Source: Megalobrama amblycephala (taxonomy: Eukaryota > Chordata > Actinopteri > Cypriniformes > Xenocyprididae). From it: DNA of 64,000 nt. Within the stretch, counting starts at the first letter, position 1, and the number at the start of each line of letters is the position of its first letter. Below are positions 46,230-57,835 of the stretch, piece after piece. The stretch is from positions 36,461,447-36,525,446 of the forward strand of contig NC_063049.1 in NCBI RefSeq assembly GCF_018812025.1, written 5' to 3'. A program made the position numbers and the translations under genes. The notes beneath the pieces are model-generated. The model saw only the letters and a program-made list of their open reading frames with translations. It had not been told where the DNA came from and ran no database searches.

Positions 46230-46850
46230 TTAAAGGCACAATAATATCCAAAAACCACTTGCACAGTGTTATATATTTTGTTCAGCTGTGTACTTACATT
46301 ATCCTAAATGTTCCCAAGAATTTGTATATTCAGAGAAATGCACAATTTTAAATAGTGCCCGTCCCTCCCTTGTCACTTGTCGCCTGTCAATGATGTAATA
46401 TCTGTGTTATCCCTGGTTTCCTTGTACTGCACAGTAACCATGGCAGCAGGCGGGAGAGCTGCAGTCTAGCAACATGTTGTTGTTGTTTCGTTCAAACATT
46501 ATGGACCATGGGAAGCAAACTTTGGGACAAAAGGAGAAATAAAACGAGGATCAATACCGTATATCAATATCAAGTGAAACCGTTCCGCGTTACCTAACAA
46601 TTTTAAGTCGTCAAATAAACTGACCTGTATTAGTAGTATTTCAGCTTTGCGAGTAGTTCTGTAGAATGAAATGTCCCTGATATCTGTCTCGGCCACACCT
46701 TGCTTTATACCACGGTCATGTTAAAAACATGAATGCATTCACTCATCCATAAACATTATTTCGCCATAAACATTATTAGATCCATTGGAATGACAAGTTT
46801 TGAAGAGTTTAGCGACCCCTAGTGGCGAAAAAAACATACTGTGCCTTTAA
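46230..46850. mobile_element. TTAA-type element (AGGCACA ends)
   Basis: TTAA at 46230-46233 and 46847-46850, ends TTAAAGGCACAATAATATCC and ACATACTGTGCCTTTAA. Homologous to the split element at 32466-33720. The right TTAA is shared with the next element. Confidence 0.75.
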
Positions 46851-47233
46851 AGGTGCTCTAAGTGATGTCACGCGTTTTTAGGCTAAAACATTTTTTGTCA
46901 CATACAGCAAACATCTCCTTACTATCCGCTAGCTGCCTGTCCTCTGAACACACTGTAAAAAAACGCGGTCTCTGTAGTCGCCACAAGCTCCAAAAACGGC
47001 AACAAAAACTACCTGGTGCAGCCTGGACCACGAAACATAATAAACATACTCCAGCCAATAACCGACAAGAATGATTTTAAATGCGCGTTCATGACTGTTT
47101 CAGGAAGCACAGAGGGGAGGGGGAGGGGGAGGAGGAGGAGGAGGGAGGGTCTAGCTAGCCTCTGTTTTGTTTGACAACACTTCGAACGTCAACAGGAAGT
47201 TACTCCACCCAGGATCGCTTAGAGCACCTTTAA
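46847..47233. mobile_element. TTAA-type element (AGGTGCTC ends)
   Basis: TTAA at 46847-46850 and 47230-47233, ends TTAAAGGTGCTCTAAGTGAT and GATCGCTTAGAGCACCTTTA. Contains a GGGGAGGGGGAGG purine run near 47116. Its left TTAA is the right TTAA of the previous element. Confidence 0.75.
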
Positions 47234-47755
47234 TGAAACATGGAAACTGCTCCTGATGAATAGAATGACCATCATGCATGCGAATCCTTTCCAGCTAACA
47301 CACAACACCATTTAAGTAATTTATTGAAATCTTTTTGTAATTACATTACTTATTGACAAACAAAATAACTACAACTATGCATGCTCGTAATAATTTCTTC
47401 TGCGCCAATGAAGTGATATACAGCGCGCGCGCCGCAAGCACAGTATAACGGCTGACTTGACAGGAAAGTTTGCTTTTCTGAGGTGAGAGACTTTTTATTT
47501 CGTAACAAGTTACGAAAATAACGTTAGAATAAAGACACTGACATAAAGCCTGGGTTTTTCTGAGGGGCTCTTTACTTAAACTGCATCTGACAGAAGTGTC
47601 AACAGTTCTCATGCACGACTTTCAAAATAAAAGTCTTGCATCAGAAAAACAGAGAATCACGTTTGTTGTTTTTTCTTGACTGCACAATCCGCGACCAACT
47701 CAAAACGGTATTGTGACCCATTTTTACGTCACGACCCATCAGTTGAGAAACACTG

Positions 47756-48576
47756 CACTTGAGGGTACATTGAAAGTAAAATTTTTAACCACAGTGGTTA
47801 TCAGAGCTATAGATTAGAACCAGACGGTGGGTCTGTGACTTTATTGTCCACTCGCATCCGAGACTAATATGTTAGTGACTTTTTGTTTATTTTTGTTTTT
47901 CTATTTTAAATAAATCTGCCCTATGTGTGTTTCACAACTTCTTAGAACCATTACAAATCAGATGTCAAATTTCTATTGTACATTTTAAAACAAAAGCGTG
48001 TTAAATTATCGAAATAAAACACTATAAAATCAAAATTGACAATTCTTTTTTTCTTTTAATGGAATATTGCAGTATTTATAAATTATTTATCCGTGCTCAT
48101 CATTTCTTGGGCCCATCAAAATAACTTCTTCCTCTTGCAACAACATCTCTTCTCTGATGATGCGCTTACTGGCACAACATCCTGTCACTCACATGAGATC
48201 GACCAATAGCAAACCACAACAATCCAATCAATTCTCCATGGACAAAATCAAGGGACCTTAAATTTTTTCTTGTGCAAGAAGCCATTTCCCTGGACATATG
48301 TCACGATAGGAAATAAAAGACTATCACAATTTCCACTTCCACAATTTCCAGCTTTGACAGAAATGATTTTACATTTAGCAGTGACCCAGAGATAATGTCT
48401 GTTGTTGCAAGCTTTGGTTGATTTATTTATTGCAAATTCTCCATAGTGTCATTCTTGGTGGAGTTTAATGAGATTGCTCAAACTGCTTTAGAGAGGATTG
48501 ACATTGAGAAAGACTTAGTGGAACGGCTATAACAGAAGATGTCATTGCCTTTCGCTGATTAGAAGAACAAGACCTT
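47756..48576. other. No gene seen
   Basis: Non-coding DNA without recognised element ends. Confidence 0.45.
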
Positions 48577-49085
48577 GGCTGTGTCCGAAAACTGGAAAAT
48601 GCTGCCTTCGGAGGACACATTTCAAGGTAGGAAGGCATCAACGCACGTCCGAATTCAATGTTAGCTTAACTTCCTGTTTCCTGAGATACTTTCCTCTGAT
48701 TGATTTTTGAAGGCAGCATAGATGTGTCCTTCAATGGCTTTGATATCCCACAATCCTGTGCTCTACATTCTGTGACAGTTGAGCTAGAAAAATAAAGATG
48801 GCTTCCAAAAGTTGCGTTTGCTGCTCAGTTTGTGTATAAATGTATGTTTTTGACCAACATTTTCCACTTTTGATGTCATTTCTAGCGAGAAATGTAAATA
48901 TTTGTTTAGTTTTCACCAAAACTCGCGCTGTTTCGCGGTAGATCATTAAACTGTTATGCTGCCTCAGAAGTCTGTCCGAAATCAGTTCCGTGAAGTGCCT
49001 TCAATGCACAAACGCTGCCTTACAAGTCATTGCCTGATAGGGCAGTGAGGCAGCAAGTCAGCTGCCTAGGTTTTCGGATGCAGCC
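48577..49085. mobile_element. Inverted-repeat element (GGCTGTGTCCGAAAAC ends)
   Basis: Left GGCTGTGTCCGAAAAC and right GTTTTCGGATGCAGCC, a 16-bp inverted repeat with two mismatches. Inner TGCTGCCTTCGGAGGAC and GAGGCAGCAAGTCAGC add partial symmetry. 509 bp, non-coding. Superfamily uncertain. Confidence 0.65.
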
Positions 49086-49129
49086 CTCATCTGACATGGC
49101 TTTTTTTTTTTTTTTTTTAATGAATAAAC

Positions 49130-49451
49130 TTAAAGGGATAGTTCATCCCAAAATTAAAACTTTGTCATTATTTACTCACCCTCAAGTTGTTCCAAACCTG
49201 TATAAATTTGTTCTGCTGTACACAAAGTAACATATTTGAAAGAATGTAACCAAGCGCCCCCCAATGACTACCCCATTGATAGTAGGGAAAAAAAATACTA
49301 TGGTAGTCAGTGGGGGTGGAGATCTGCTTGGTTACATTCTTCCAAATATCTTCCTTTGTGTTCAGCAGAACAAAGAAATTCATACAGGTTTGGAACAACT
49401 TGAGGGTGAGTGATGGCAGAAGTTTCATTTTTGGGTGAACTATCCCTTTAA
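49130..49451. mobile_element. Complete TTAA foldback element
   Basis: TTAA at 49130-49133 and 49448-49451. Ends TTAAAGGGATAGTTCATCCC and GGGTGAACTATCCCTTTAA. Arms pair TGACTACCCCATTGATAGTA with a TACTATGGTAGTCAGTGG block around an A run. Typical copy of the commonest family here. Confidence 0.82.
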
Positions 49452-49518
49452 GACATCTGCTCTGTTCTAAAACTTAGTGAACTGCCTAACATCATAAGTG
49501 ATGTGAAGAAACTGTTTT

Positions 49519-49519
<1 letters not shown>

Positions 49520-49577
<58 letters not shown>
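49520..49577. repeat. CTAT microsatellite, about 14 units
   Basis: Uninterrupted TATC/CTAT array, followed by a short TGTATG run. Confidence 0.97.
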
Positions 49578-50331
49578 GTATGTATGTATGTGTGTGTATA
49601 TGCAAATCTCACTAATAAAATCCTGTGGTTGCTGCATTGTATGGCAGTTTACAGGGTTTTTTAGTACATGGAGCTATTATGATTTACTAAACTTTCAACT
49701 GTCCAAGTCACTTGTTTATATGAAGCGTGGCTGTTTCAAGTACTAGAGTTTTTCCCCATTCAACCTTTTTTCTGACTCAAGTATCCTCACTGCAGTAGGC
49801 TAATTGTTATTCCTCCTCTCGCCTGCCTGTCTGATGTTCTCGGGCCAGTCTGATGCTGCCGCCGTAAGCGGATCACTGCCCTGCAGCTCACGCATCACGC
49901 ACCAGACAGTGTAGTGGTAAACAGGGTCAGAGATTTCTCCTCCCTGAGCAACTAATGTGAACCCACAAGAGTTGCTATTGCACTTAAACAGCTTATACCA
50001 GCATGTATTTCTGGTCTGGATTGGTTTATGCTGGTTTGGAGTTTCCTACTAGTCAAGAGTAGATTGGAACAGGTTGTGAACAGATGAATGCTGTTTGGAA
50101 AGCTTAGCTGAACAAATTCAGATAGATTTTAATTGAGGGAATGAGTGGCCTACCAGTGCAGGCTGACTAGAAACCATGTGTTAATGATGGTGTGAAATGG
50201 AGGTTACGATAGTCTTTTCTTCTCTATTCTCTAAATGTAGAGCGGGACTTGATTTTTGTCCATCTGGAATTGATAGCATCATTGTGGTTTGCTATTGGTT
50301 GATTTCAGAGAAAGGTTGTTGCAAGAGAGAG

Positions 50332-50399
<68 letters not shown>

Positions 50400-51144
50400 G
50401 TGTGTGTGTATGTGTGTGTAATGGGGTTCAATGTTGTTTTCAAAATATCTTTGTGTGTGTGTGTGTTCCACAGAAGAAAGAATGTCATACAGGTTTAGAT
50501 TGGCTTGAGGGGGTAAACTGGTTCAACCACATGAGACTTACAGTTTATTTAACAAATCTTTCATAGAGTGAAGAATGTAAGTTGGTCCTCTCAAACTAGA
50601 TACTTTAGTTTGCGAGTATTGGACATCACAGGCTTATTTAAAGGTCTGGTACACGTCAATTGAAGTATCTGCAAAATGATTCCCAGAACTCTGCGGTCCT
50701 CTAAATAGCCGCGTTGTGCTTAGAAGCATTCCGAAATAGTTTTTGCTTTCTATAAGCTATGGGGATCACAGTGTCAAATGTCGGTTACTTCCTTCTTTTC
50801 CATTCCTCTGACTTCCATATAGCTCCACATGATTAGTGCAGGGTATCCTGACGCTTTTAATAGTAAGAGTTTCAAATAACTACTGTATGTGAACACCTGA
50901 AATGTCTTCAATTTTGTAAATTTTTTATATATATATATATATATACTGATTTACTGTACTTTTGTTCAAATAAAATCAGTCTTGGTGAGAAAAGGAGACA
51001 AAAAATTAAAAAAATTGTATTGAACCCAAACTTTTAAATGGTAGTATTTAGAGTTTTGTGTGTGTGTGTGTGTACACAAAAACTCAAAATATTATATATA
51101 TTTCATAATCTGTCCATTTAAGTTCCCCTTATTTTTATATTATA
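49578..51144. other. No gene; TA array and relics
   Basis: Non-coding. Holds a TA microsatellite (50334-50398) followed by TGTG repeats, a right-arm remnant of the GGGATAGTTCACCC family (about 50440-50515: TTCCACAGAAGAAAG, GTCATACAGGTTTAG), and a relic of the 44363 palindrome family (about 50930-51050). Confidence 0.55.
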
Positions 51145-51366
51145 CAGGTGCTGGTCATAATATCATCAACAAGTTGATTTATTTCACTAATTCCATTCAA
51201 AAAGTGAAACTTGTATATTATATTCATTCATTACACACAGACTGATATATTTCAAATGTTTATTTCTTTTAATTTTGACAATTATAACTGACAACTAAGG
51301 AAAATCCCAAATTCAGTATCTCAGGAAATTAGAATATTACTTAAGACCAATACAAAGAAAGGATTT

Positions 51367-52765
51367 TTAGAAATCTTGGCCAACTGAATAGTATGAACAT
51401 GTACAGCACTCAATACTTAGTTTGGGGCTCCTTTTGCCTGAATTACTGCAGAAAATGCGGCGTGGCATGGAGTCGATCAGTCTGTGGCACTGCTCAGGTG
51501 TTATGAGAGCCCAGGTTGCTCTGATAGTGGCCTTCAGCTCTTCTGCATTGTTGAGTCTGGCATATCGCATCTTCTTCTTCACAATACCCCATAGATTTTC
51601 TATGGGGTTAAGGTCAGGCGAGTTTGCTGGCCAATTAAGAACAGGGATACCATGGTCCTTAAACCAGGTACTGGTAGCTTTGGTACTGTGTGCAGGTGCC
51701 AAGTCCTGTTGGAAAATGAAATCTGCATCTCCATAAAGTTGGTCAGCAGCAGGAAGCATGAAGTGCTCTAAAACTTCCTGGTATACGGCTGCGTTGACCT
51801 TGGACCTCAGAAAACACAGTGGACCAACACCAGCAGATGATATGGCACCCCAAACCATCACTGACTAGGGCTGGGCGATATATCGCATGCGATTGTCACG
51901 CGCATTTCGTCAGTAAAGCCGGTTCCCTGATTGCTGCTAAATCGCCATCACCTGCTTTCAGATGGAGCGGCATTTAATAGACAGAGCCGTAGATCACTGA
52001 TAAGCCACGCAATATCGCGTTCATTATCGAAGGCGATTCATCTGCGATATGAATGCGATATTGCGTGGCTTATCAGTGATCTACGGCTCTGTCTATTAAA
52101 TGCCGCTCCATCTGAAAGCAGGTGATGGCGATTTAGCGGCAATCAGGGAACCGGCTTTACTGACGAAATGCGCGTGACAATCGCATGCGATATATCGCCC
52201 AGCCCTATCACTGACTGTGGAAACTTTACACTGGACCCCAAGCAACGTGGATTGTGTGCCTCTCCTCTCTTCCTCCAGACTCTGGGACCCTGATTTCCAA
52301 AGGAAATGCAAAATTTACTTTCATCAGAGAACATAACTTTGGACCACTCAGCAGCAGTCCAGTCCTTTTTGTCTTCAGCCCAGGCGAGACGCTTCTGACG
52401 CTCTGTCTGTTCAAGAGTGGCTTGACACAAGGAATGCAACAGCTGAAACCCATGTCTTGCATACGTCTGTGCGTAGTGGTTCTTGAAGCACTGACTCCAG
52501 CTGCAGTCCAATCTTTGTGAATCTCCCCCACATCTTTGAATGGGTTTTGTTTCACAATCCTTTCCAGGGTGCGGTTATCCCTATTGCTTGTACACTTTTT
52601 TTCTACCCAACTTTTCCTTCCCTTCACCTCTCTATTAATGTGCTTGGACACAGAGCTCTGTGAACAGCCAGCCTCTTTTGCAATGACCTTTTGTGTCTTG
52701 CCCTCCTTGTGCAAGATGTCAATGGTCGTCTTTTGGACAACTCTCAAGTCAGCAGTCTTCCCCAT
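51367..52765 (-). pseudogene. Broken Tc1-like transposase
   Basis: From the minus-strand ATG at 52765 it starts MGKTADLRVVQKTTIDILHK, with a helix-turn-helix region (KVIAKEAGCSQSSVSKHINR). Catalytic sites: first Asp in MFSDESKF, second in FQQDLAPAHST, Glu in SPDLNPIENLWG. Two lesions: a frameshift at about 52400-52415 in the linker before the catalytic core, and the hairpin element inserted between KFPQSV and the VWGAISSAGVGP block, between the first and second Asp. The C-terminal part ends at a TAA at 51367-51369. Apart from the breaks, the sequence agrees well with active Tc1-type proteins, so decay is modest. Confidence 0.9.
51866..52207. mobile_element. Near-perfect hairpin element, 8-bp duplication
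   Basis: TAGGGCTGGGCGATATATCG at the left is mirrored at the right, and arms of about 155 bp are almost perfectly complementary around a short GTTCATTATCGAAGG-type loop. Flanked by TCACTGAC at 51858-51865 and 52208-52215. An 8-bp duplication and TAGGG ends point to hAT-type mobilisation. Such arm identity indicates a young insertion. Confidence 0.9.
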
Positions 52766-53082
52766 GATTGTGTAGCCTACAGAACTAGACTGAGAGACCA
52801 TTTAAAGGCTTTTGCAGGCGTTTTGAGTTAATTAGCTGTTTAGAGTTTGGCACCAGGTGTCACAATTTCACATTTCACAATTTTCTAATTTTCTGAGATA
52901 CTGAATTTGGGATTTTCCTTAGTTGTCAGTTATAATCATCAAAATTAAAAGTAACATAAACATTTGAAATATATCAGTCTGTGTGTAATGAATGAATATA
53001 ATATACAAGTTTCACTTTTTGAATGGAATTAGTGAAATAAATCAACTTTTTGATGATATTCTAATTATATGACCAGCACCTG

Positions 53083-54800
53083 TATATTTTTGTTTACACT
53101 AACTTATAAAGTGATAGTGTTATATTAAGACTTCACATTTTTAAAATCAGTATATGTTCAGTTTAAACCATGAACATTTTGACCAACCTTTGAGACCATT
53201 AACCACATTATCTTGTTCTTTAGCTACACAATGGAAAGTGGCAGAACCACATTAGAGAAATCCTGTATGGAAGGAAAGAAGGAAGTCACACTTACTTCTC
53301 TGTTTTCAGCACACAGATGAAGCCAACATGATGTCTGAGTCTGTTTACTTGTTACTTGCCCTTTAAAGCTCATTGGCCAATATATTTGAAAGAAACATCA
53401 TTTTATAAATCCATCAGAAACCTGTTTAACTTGCATAATAATGTGTCATTCAGAGTCATAATTATTTCCAGCACTGCCAGTCTGTTTTCACTGGTCATGC
53501 TGAATTATGCTGTTGAGCTTGATTTTGAGACCTTTGGTCATGGGGAATGGCATACAGTACTGTATGTAGTGTCACTGGGGAGGAGTTTGAGGGGAAAAGA
53601 GATGAGCTAGTTCAACATGGCAGGTCAGAAACTTGGAAATGTTGATGTGCACATGGCTGTGCCTTTTTTGTTTGCTAAACCTCTTCTCTGTGCTTTTTTC
53701 ATATAAGAGATTGATAGAATCACTGTGTTTAATGTAAATGTAAAACTCTTTATCTCACGCTGTGTTGTTTACCAATTATAGATGCCATTAAAGGCATTTT
53801 ATTGGCAGGGTATGGCTTTTAGAAAACACGTTAAAGAGTTGCATCCATCTCCTATCAGAGCTAACAGAAGCAGGATTGATTTTAAATGGCAGTTTGATTA
53901 GGCTAAATATAATTATTTTATCTTATTAAGTAAAGTCCCTTCCAGTTTGCCATCTGGACAGTATTTGAACTTTTCACCCTTTGTGCATTACAAAATAACA
54001 ATATAAACAGACAAAGTATGATTCATAAGATGCAATTCATGGAATTCATTACTGGAAGTCTTTTTTTTTTTCTCTTTCAGATTCAAATAGAGATTTTGAT
54101 TATTATTTGCTAGAGGTTTAGAACCATTTATTCTTGCAATAGTTAGTTTGAGCCCACTACCATAAGAGACCAGATCATTTACAGTAGCACATGCACCCAT
54201 CTGCATACGGAGGTAACGGTTTCACTGCACACTATCTATCTGAGGGCTTTTTACAGCATTCTCATTAGTCTGTAAAGCTCTTACTGAATGTTAAACTATT
54301 ATGTAACATCTAGTTAGAGTATTCACAGATTTATGCATGCAGAAAAATTGGCAACAGACATTATATAGTTTAAATTTTGAGCTGATGTTCTTGATTGGTA
54401 AATGATTGCCAGTGTTGATGAATCTTGTGTTGAATAATGTTATCTGCATAAGCTGTCACTTAGCAGTTTATATTGCAGATCAGTGTTGTTATCCCAAAGC
54501 TGCTTACATGTTTTCAGTGTGATCGATGATAAAAAGTGCTTCATGTACAATATTCCAGTATGTAGATTTCAGTGGAATGTAAATTTCTTGTACTCTTTTC
54601 AACTAAAATTATAGGTGCCCACCTCAGACAGATGAAACCACCATCCTTTACACTCCATAATCTTCTACTTGTTGCGTATGTTTTTATTGTGCATAAGCTT
54701 ATTTGATGATGACTATGCATGTGAAGCAGTTTGGCATTTGGAGGGGGAGGTGGCATTTGGGGTGGGGACATCAAAATACTATTATCAATTGTATACTTTG
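53083..54800. other. No gene seen
   Basis: Non-coding; small ORFs without domains. The last 8 bp (ATACTTTG) are the target duplication of the next element. Confidence 0.45.
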
Positions 54801-55336
54801 TGGGGGTGTAATGATACCCTTATGTCACGATTCGATACATAACTCATGATACGATGAAACTGCGATACTCCAGGACCAAAAAAAGGACAACAAAAAAATG
54901 CTAAATTTGGTATTACATTGGGGGTGGAAATGAATGGACTTGGTGCTGGTAACCCAATGAAGAGGACAATTGGGACGCCGGAATAAAAATATTCATGATT
55001 CTAACGCTGAAACACAGATTTGTTTTAGATGAATATGTTTGCACTCTGTCACTAGATGTATTTAAAATAATGTAGGCCACTTTTTACTGCTAATATAAGA
55101 CATTTGGCATTATCAGACCCACGAATATTCCCCATTGCATTATTATAAATTATATTCAACATTATATATAGTAGTTTAATGTAGTACTGACACTCTGCAA
55201 ACTTAAAATTTTTCGCACACAGTAATTTTCATTTTGGGTGAACAATGCACAACACATATTGTCACTATCCAAGATACGATATTGTTGCATTTTTGTAATG
55301 CGATATATTGTGACATGACACATTGTTACACTCCTA
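54801..55336. mobile_element. hAT-like element, perfect 8-bp duplication
   Basis: Ends TGGGGGTGTAATGATACCC and GTTACACTCCTA are imperfect inverted repeats. ATACTTTG flanks both sides (54793-54800 and 55337-55344). The interior has ATGTCACGATTCGATAC and TATCCAAGATACGATATTG blocks in partial symmetry. Non-coding. Confidence 0.8.
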
Positions 55337-56682
55337 ATACTTTGGCAAGCGGATGTCTTTTAAATCCAGAGAAAGTTATTCATGCTACAATTGTGCAGAG
55401 TTTAAAATATTTACATATTGTTTACAGTTTGCACTATGAAACGCATTACATTTTTTGTCCCTGAGGTCTAACAAAACTAACAAACAAGGCCTGAAATTCT
55501 TGCAAATTCTTTGCTTGCCTCATGCAAAGAACTATTACTATTGCTAATTAGCCACCCTGAAAAAGAGGAAGACAGAAGGTAAAAAGAAATAAAACAAAAA
55601 CACCCACTCAGTTTAGATTTCTTGTTGTTGGTGACTCATTCATTCATTAAAAAAAAAAAAAAAAAAATCCATATGTAGAGATTTTTTTTATGATTTATTA
55701 TTTTACTTTTGTTACACAAAAGCTTTTCCAATTTTTTTCACTAACATTCCCCATTATGTTTTTAGGCATTGGAGAAAATGAAATGAAATAATACACAAAA
55801 AAAATTAAAAGCAGTCAATGGTAATTCCCGGCCTGAAGAGATATTTCTAATATGCTGCTTATGAACATCTATTGCAAAGAAGGAGGAGAAGTGATTTGTT
55901 TTGATTGTCTCATTATTTTACATTCCTTGTGAAGTCATACCGCTCTCACCATAGCCCCCAGCCGCACGTCATCATGAGAATACTAATAAGATTTAATGTT
56001 TCAATCTGGCTGCAGCAAATGCTTTATCAGGCTGAACAAATGTGCCGTCTACTAAAGCTGTTTTGTGGCATTTGATGGCAAATAGCAAATAAATACAAAT
56101 AATCTCATGTTGTATAAAACTGAAAACATTCAACCTTAGCTCATTTTTGAGGGACACTCTGGTGTCTAATCCATTCTTTCCATGACTCTCTGAAATGCAG
56201 GATATTTTAATATCTATTTCAGTCTTTCACCTTATATAAAGGCTTCCCAAAGTCCAGTTCATCTGCCGATGTTGACTTGCTATTTTTAACACCAGCACAA
56301 GAGGTGATGATGAGTCATCTTTTATTTTTATGCTAAGGGGCTTAGAGATCACTCTGAGTTATGAACAGGTAAAAGGATGGATATAGTGGGGAGTGTAACC
56401 AGCGTAGCTATATGTGGAAATGTAAATTGCAATGATTTCTCGGTAAAACAGTTACCACTAGAGCAATAAACAGAGAAATTTCAAATTTGCTAATTAAATT
56501 TATTTTCATTCCATTTTTCCACACCGCTTTGTAGGGTCACAGGAACCCTGAGCCTACAGTAGGGATGCTAATCAACTTCTTTTTGTGGAATGTTTTGCTT
56601 GAAATCTATTGCCTTCCCTGTGTGTAGCCATGTTAACTCCCCATTAACCTAGATTACAGTGATGACAGTCTAGCAATAGAAG
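55337..56682. other. No gene; possible conserved block
   Basis: No supported gene. The segment 55840-56060 is free of repeats, with TAATATGCTGCTTATGAAC, CTGCAGCAAATGC and TTTGATGGCAAATAGC, and is a candidate conserved non-coding element by appearance only. Confidence 0.35.
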
Positions 56683-56943
56683 ATGAAAGCGCGCTTGGAG
56701 TGCTGGGTGATGATTTTGTTTCTAGTAGCCATGCTACACGGTGTCAGTGGTGATAATGCTGGGAAAAGGATGCAGTTGTATGAGGTTCTACAGTATATGT
56801 TGGGTAGAATGATGTCAGATGTGTTGCTCCTTCATGTTTTTCCTTTTTTGGTGTTTTTTTCTTTTTCTATAGTTGTTTCTGACCCCTTTAAGCAATTTCT
56901 TGACCCCATATCTATACCGTCAATATCTTTTCCTTTACCTTAA
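56683..56943 (+). CDS. Possible secreted-peptide first exon (tentative)
   Basis: ATG at 56683 opens MKARLECWVMILFLVAMLHG then VSGDNAGKRMQLYEV: a basic start, a 14-residue hydrophobic core, a small-residue cleavage site (VSG) and then AGKR, a glycine-dibasic processing and amidation motif. That is the layout of a neuropeptide or hormone precursor exon. Plausible donors follow at GAG/GTTCTA (about 56784) and TTGG/GTAGAA (about 56803); past these the frame turns into phenylalanine-rich intron-like sequence until the stop at 56941. No matching second exon found. I do not recognise a family. Chance ORF is the main alternative. Confidence 0.25.
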   Translation: MKARLECWVMILFLVAMLHGVSGDNAGKRMQLYEVLQYMLGRMMSDVLLLHVFPFLVFFSFSIVVSDPFKQFLDPISIPSISFPLP

Positions 56944-57019
56944 AAGTCCTATTGTTTTCATTCAGTAGTGCTTCAGTGTCCTTGGAAAGCACTACTGGAA
57001 TTTTTTTTTTTTTTTGGGA

Positions 57020-57750
57020 AGAAATCTCTTATATTAACCAAGATTCTTTGAATAGAAAGGTATGGAAGCCCATTTCCACAATTGCGAGTTTAAAGTCAGA
57101 ATTCTGAGATATAAATTCGCAATTGTGTTATATAAAGTCACAATTCTGACTTTTTTCTCGCAATTGCGAGTTTATATCTCAGAATTGTGACTATATCATA
57201 CAATTGCGAGTTTATATCTCAGAATTGGACTTTATATCACGCAATTGTGAGTTTATATCTCAGAATTGTGACTATATCACACAATTGCGAGTTTATATCT
57301 CAGAATTGGACTTTATATCATGCAATTGCGAGTTTATATCTCAGAATTGGACTTTATATCACGCAATTGTGAGTTTATATCTCAGAATTGGACTTTATAT
57401 CACGCAATTGTGAGTTTATGTCTCAGAATTGTAACTTTATATCAGGCAATTGCGAGTTTATATCTCGCAAATCTGACTTTATATCACGCAGTTGCAAGTT
57501 CATATCTTGCAATTCTGACTTTACAACTTGCGATTTTGAGAAAAAAAGTCAGAATTGTGAGAAAAAAGTCAGAATTGTGAGATATATTACTGTTTACTGT
57601 TACTTAACTGTAACTGTTTTTTTTTTTTTTTTTTGATTTAGTGGGGGAAATGGACTTTCATAGAAAGGTCAAAAGAACATAATATATTTGAAATATTTTG
57701 TAACATTAAAAAAAGTCTTTGTCACTTTTAAGAAATGTAATCCTTGCTGA
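57020..57750. repeat. Relic of 44363-type palindrome, split
   Basis: TTCTTTGAATAGAAAGG before 57061 and GTCAAAAGAACATAAT to GTAATCCTTGCTGAATAGAA after 57668 are consecutive parts of the palindromic family at 44363-45302 (compare 44709-44822). They are separated by the element at 57061-57660. Confidence 0.55.
57061..57660. mobile_element. hAT-like element with 41-bp tandem array
   Basis: Flanked by a perfect 8-bp duplication TAGAAAGG (57053-57060 and 57661-57668). Ends TATGGAAGCCCATTTCC and GGAAATGGACTTTCA are inverted. The interior (about 57080-57545) is a tandem array of about 41-bp units with core CGAGTTTATATCTCAGAATT and CACGCAATTG links. The array reads open in three frames because it lacks stops; these are not genes. 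Confidence 0.8.
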
Positions 57751-57760
57751 ATAGAAGTAT

Positions 57761-57835
57761 TAAAGTGTTAGTTCACCCAAAAATGTCTGTCACTAATTTA
57801 CCCTCATGTCGTTCCACATCCGTAAGATGCTGTAT
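57761..57835. mobile_element. Left end of a foldback element
   Basis: AAAGTGTTAGTTCACCCAAA followed by AATGTCTGTC and ACCCTCATGTCGTTCCACAT: the left terminus of the GGGTTAGTTCACCC family, truncated after about 75 bp. Confidence 0.6.

Larger units (their letters stand above)
45976..47755. mobile_element. hAT-like element holding two TTAA elements
   Basis: Left AGTGGTTCTCAACTGG and right GTTGAGAAACACTG are the familiar hAT-type CAGTG-TTCTCAA ends, the left one eroded. The right interior (TGCACGACTTTCAAAATAAA, CGCGACCAACTCAAAACGG) belongs to it. Elements at 46230-46850 and 46847-47233 lie inside. No transposase. Target duplication no longer recognisable. Confidence 0.55.
51145..53082 (-). mobile_element. 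Tc1-like transposon split by a hairpin element
   Basis: CAGGTGCTGGTCATAATATC at the left and its inverted match at the right are flanked by TA (51143-51144 and 53083-53084). The inverted repeats are about 200 bp long (the IR/DR layout of some Tc1 families). The transposase is on the minus strand. A 342-bp hairpin element (51866-52207) lies in the gene. The same family is truncated at 1-335. Confidence 0.92.

Noticed and set aside
57187..57636. Overlapping repeat-protein-like ORFs (ISQNWTLYHAI type)
   Set aside because: They come from the 41-bp tandem array inside a mobile element and appear in all three frames.
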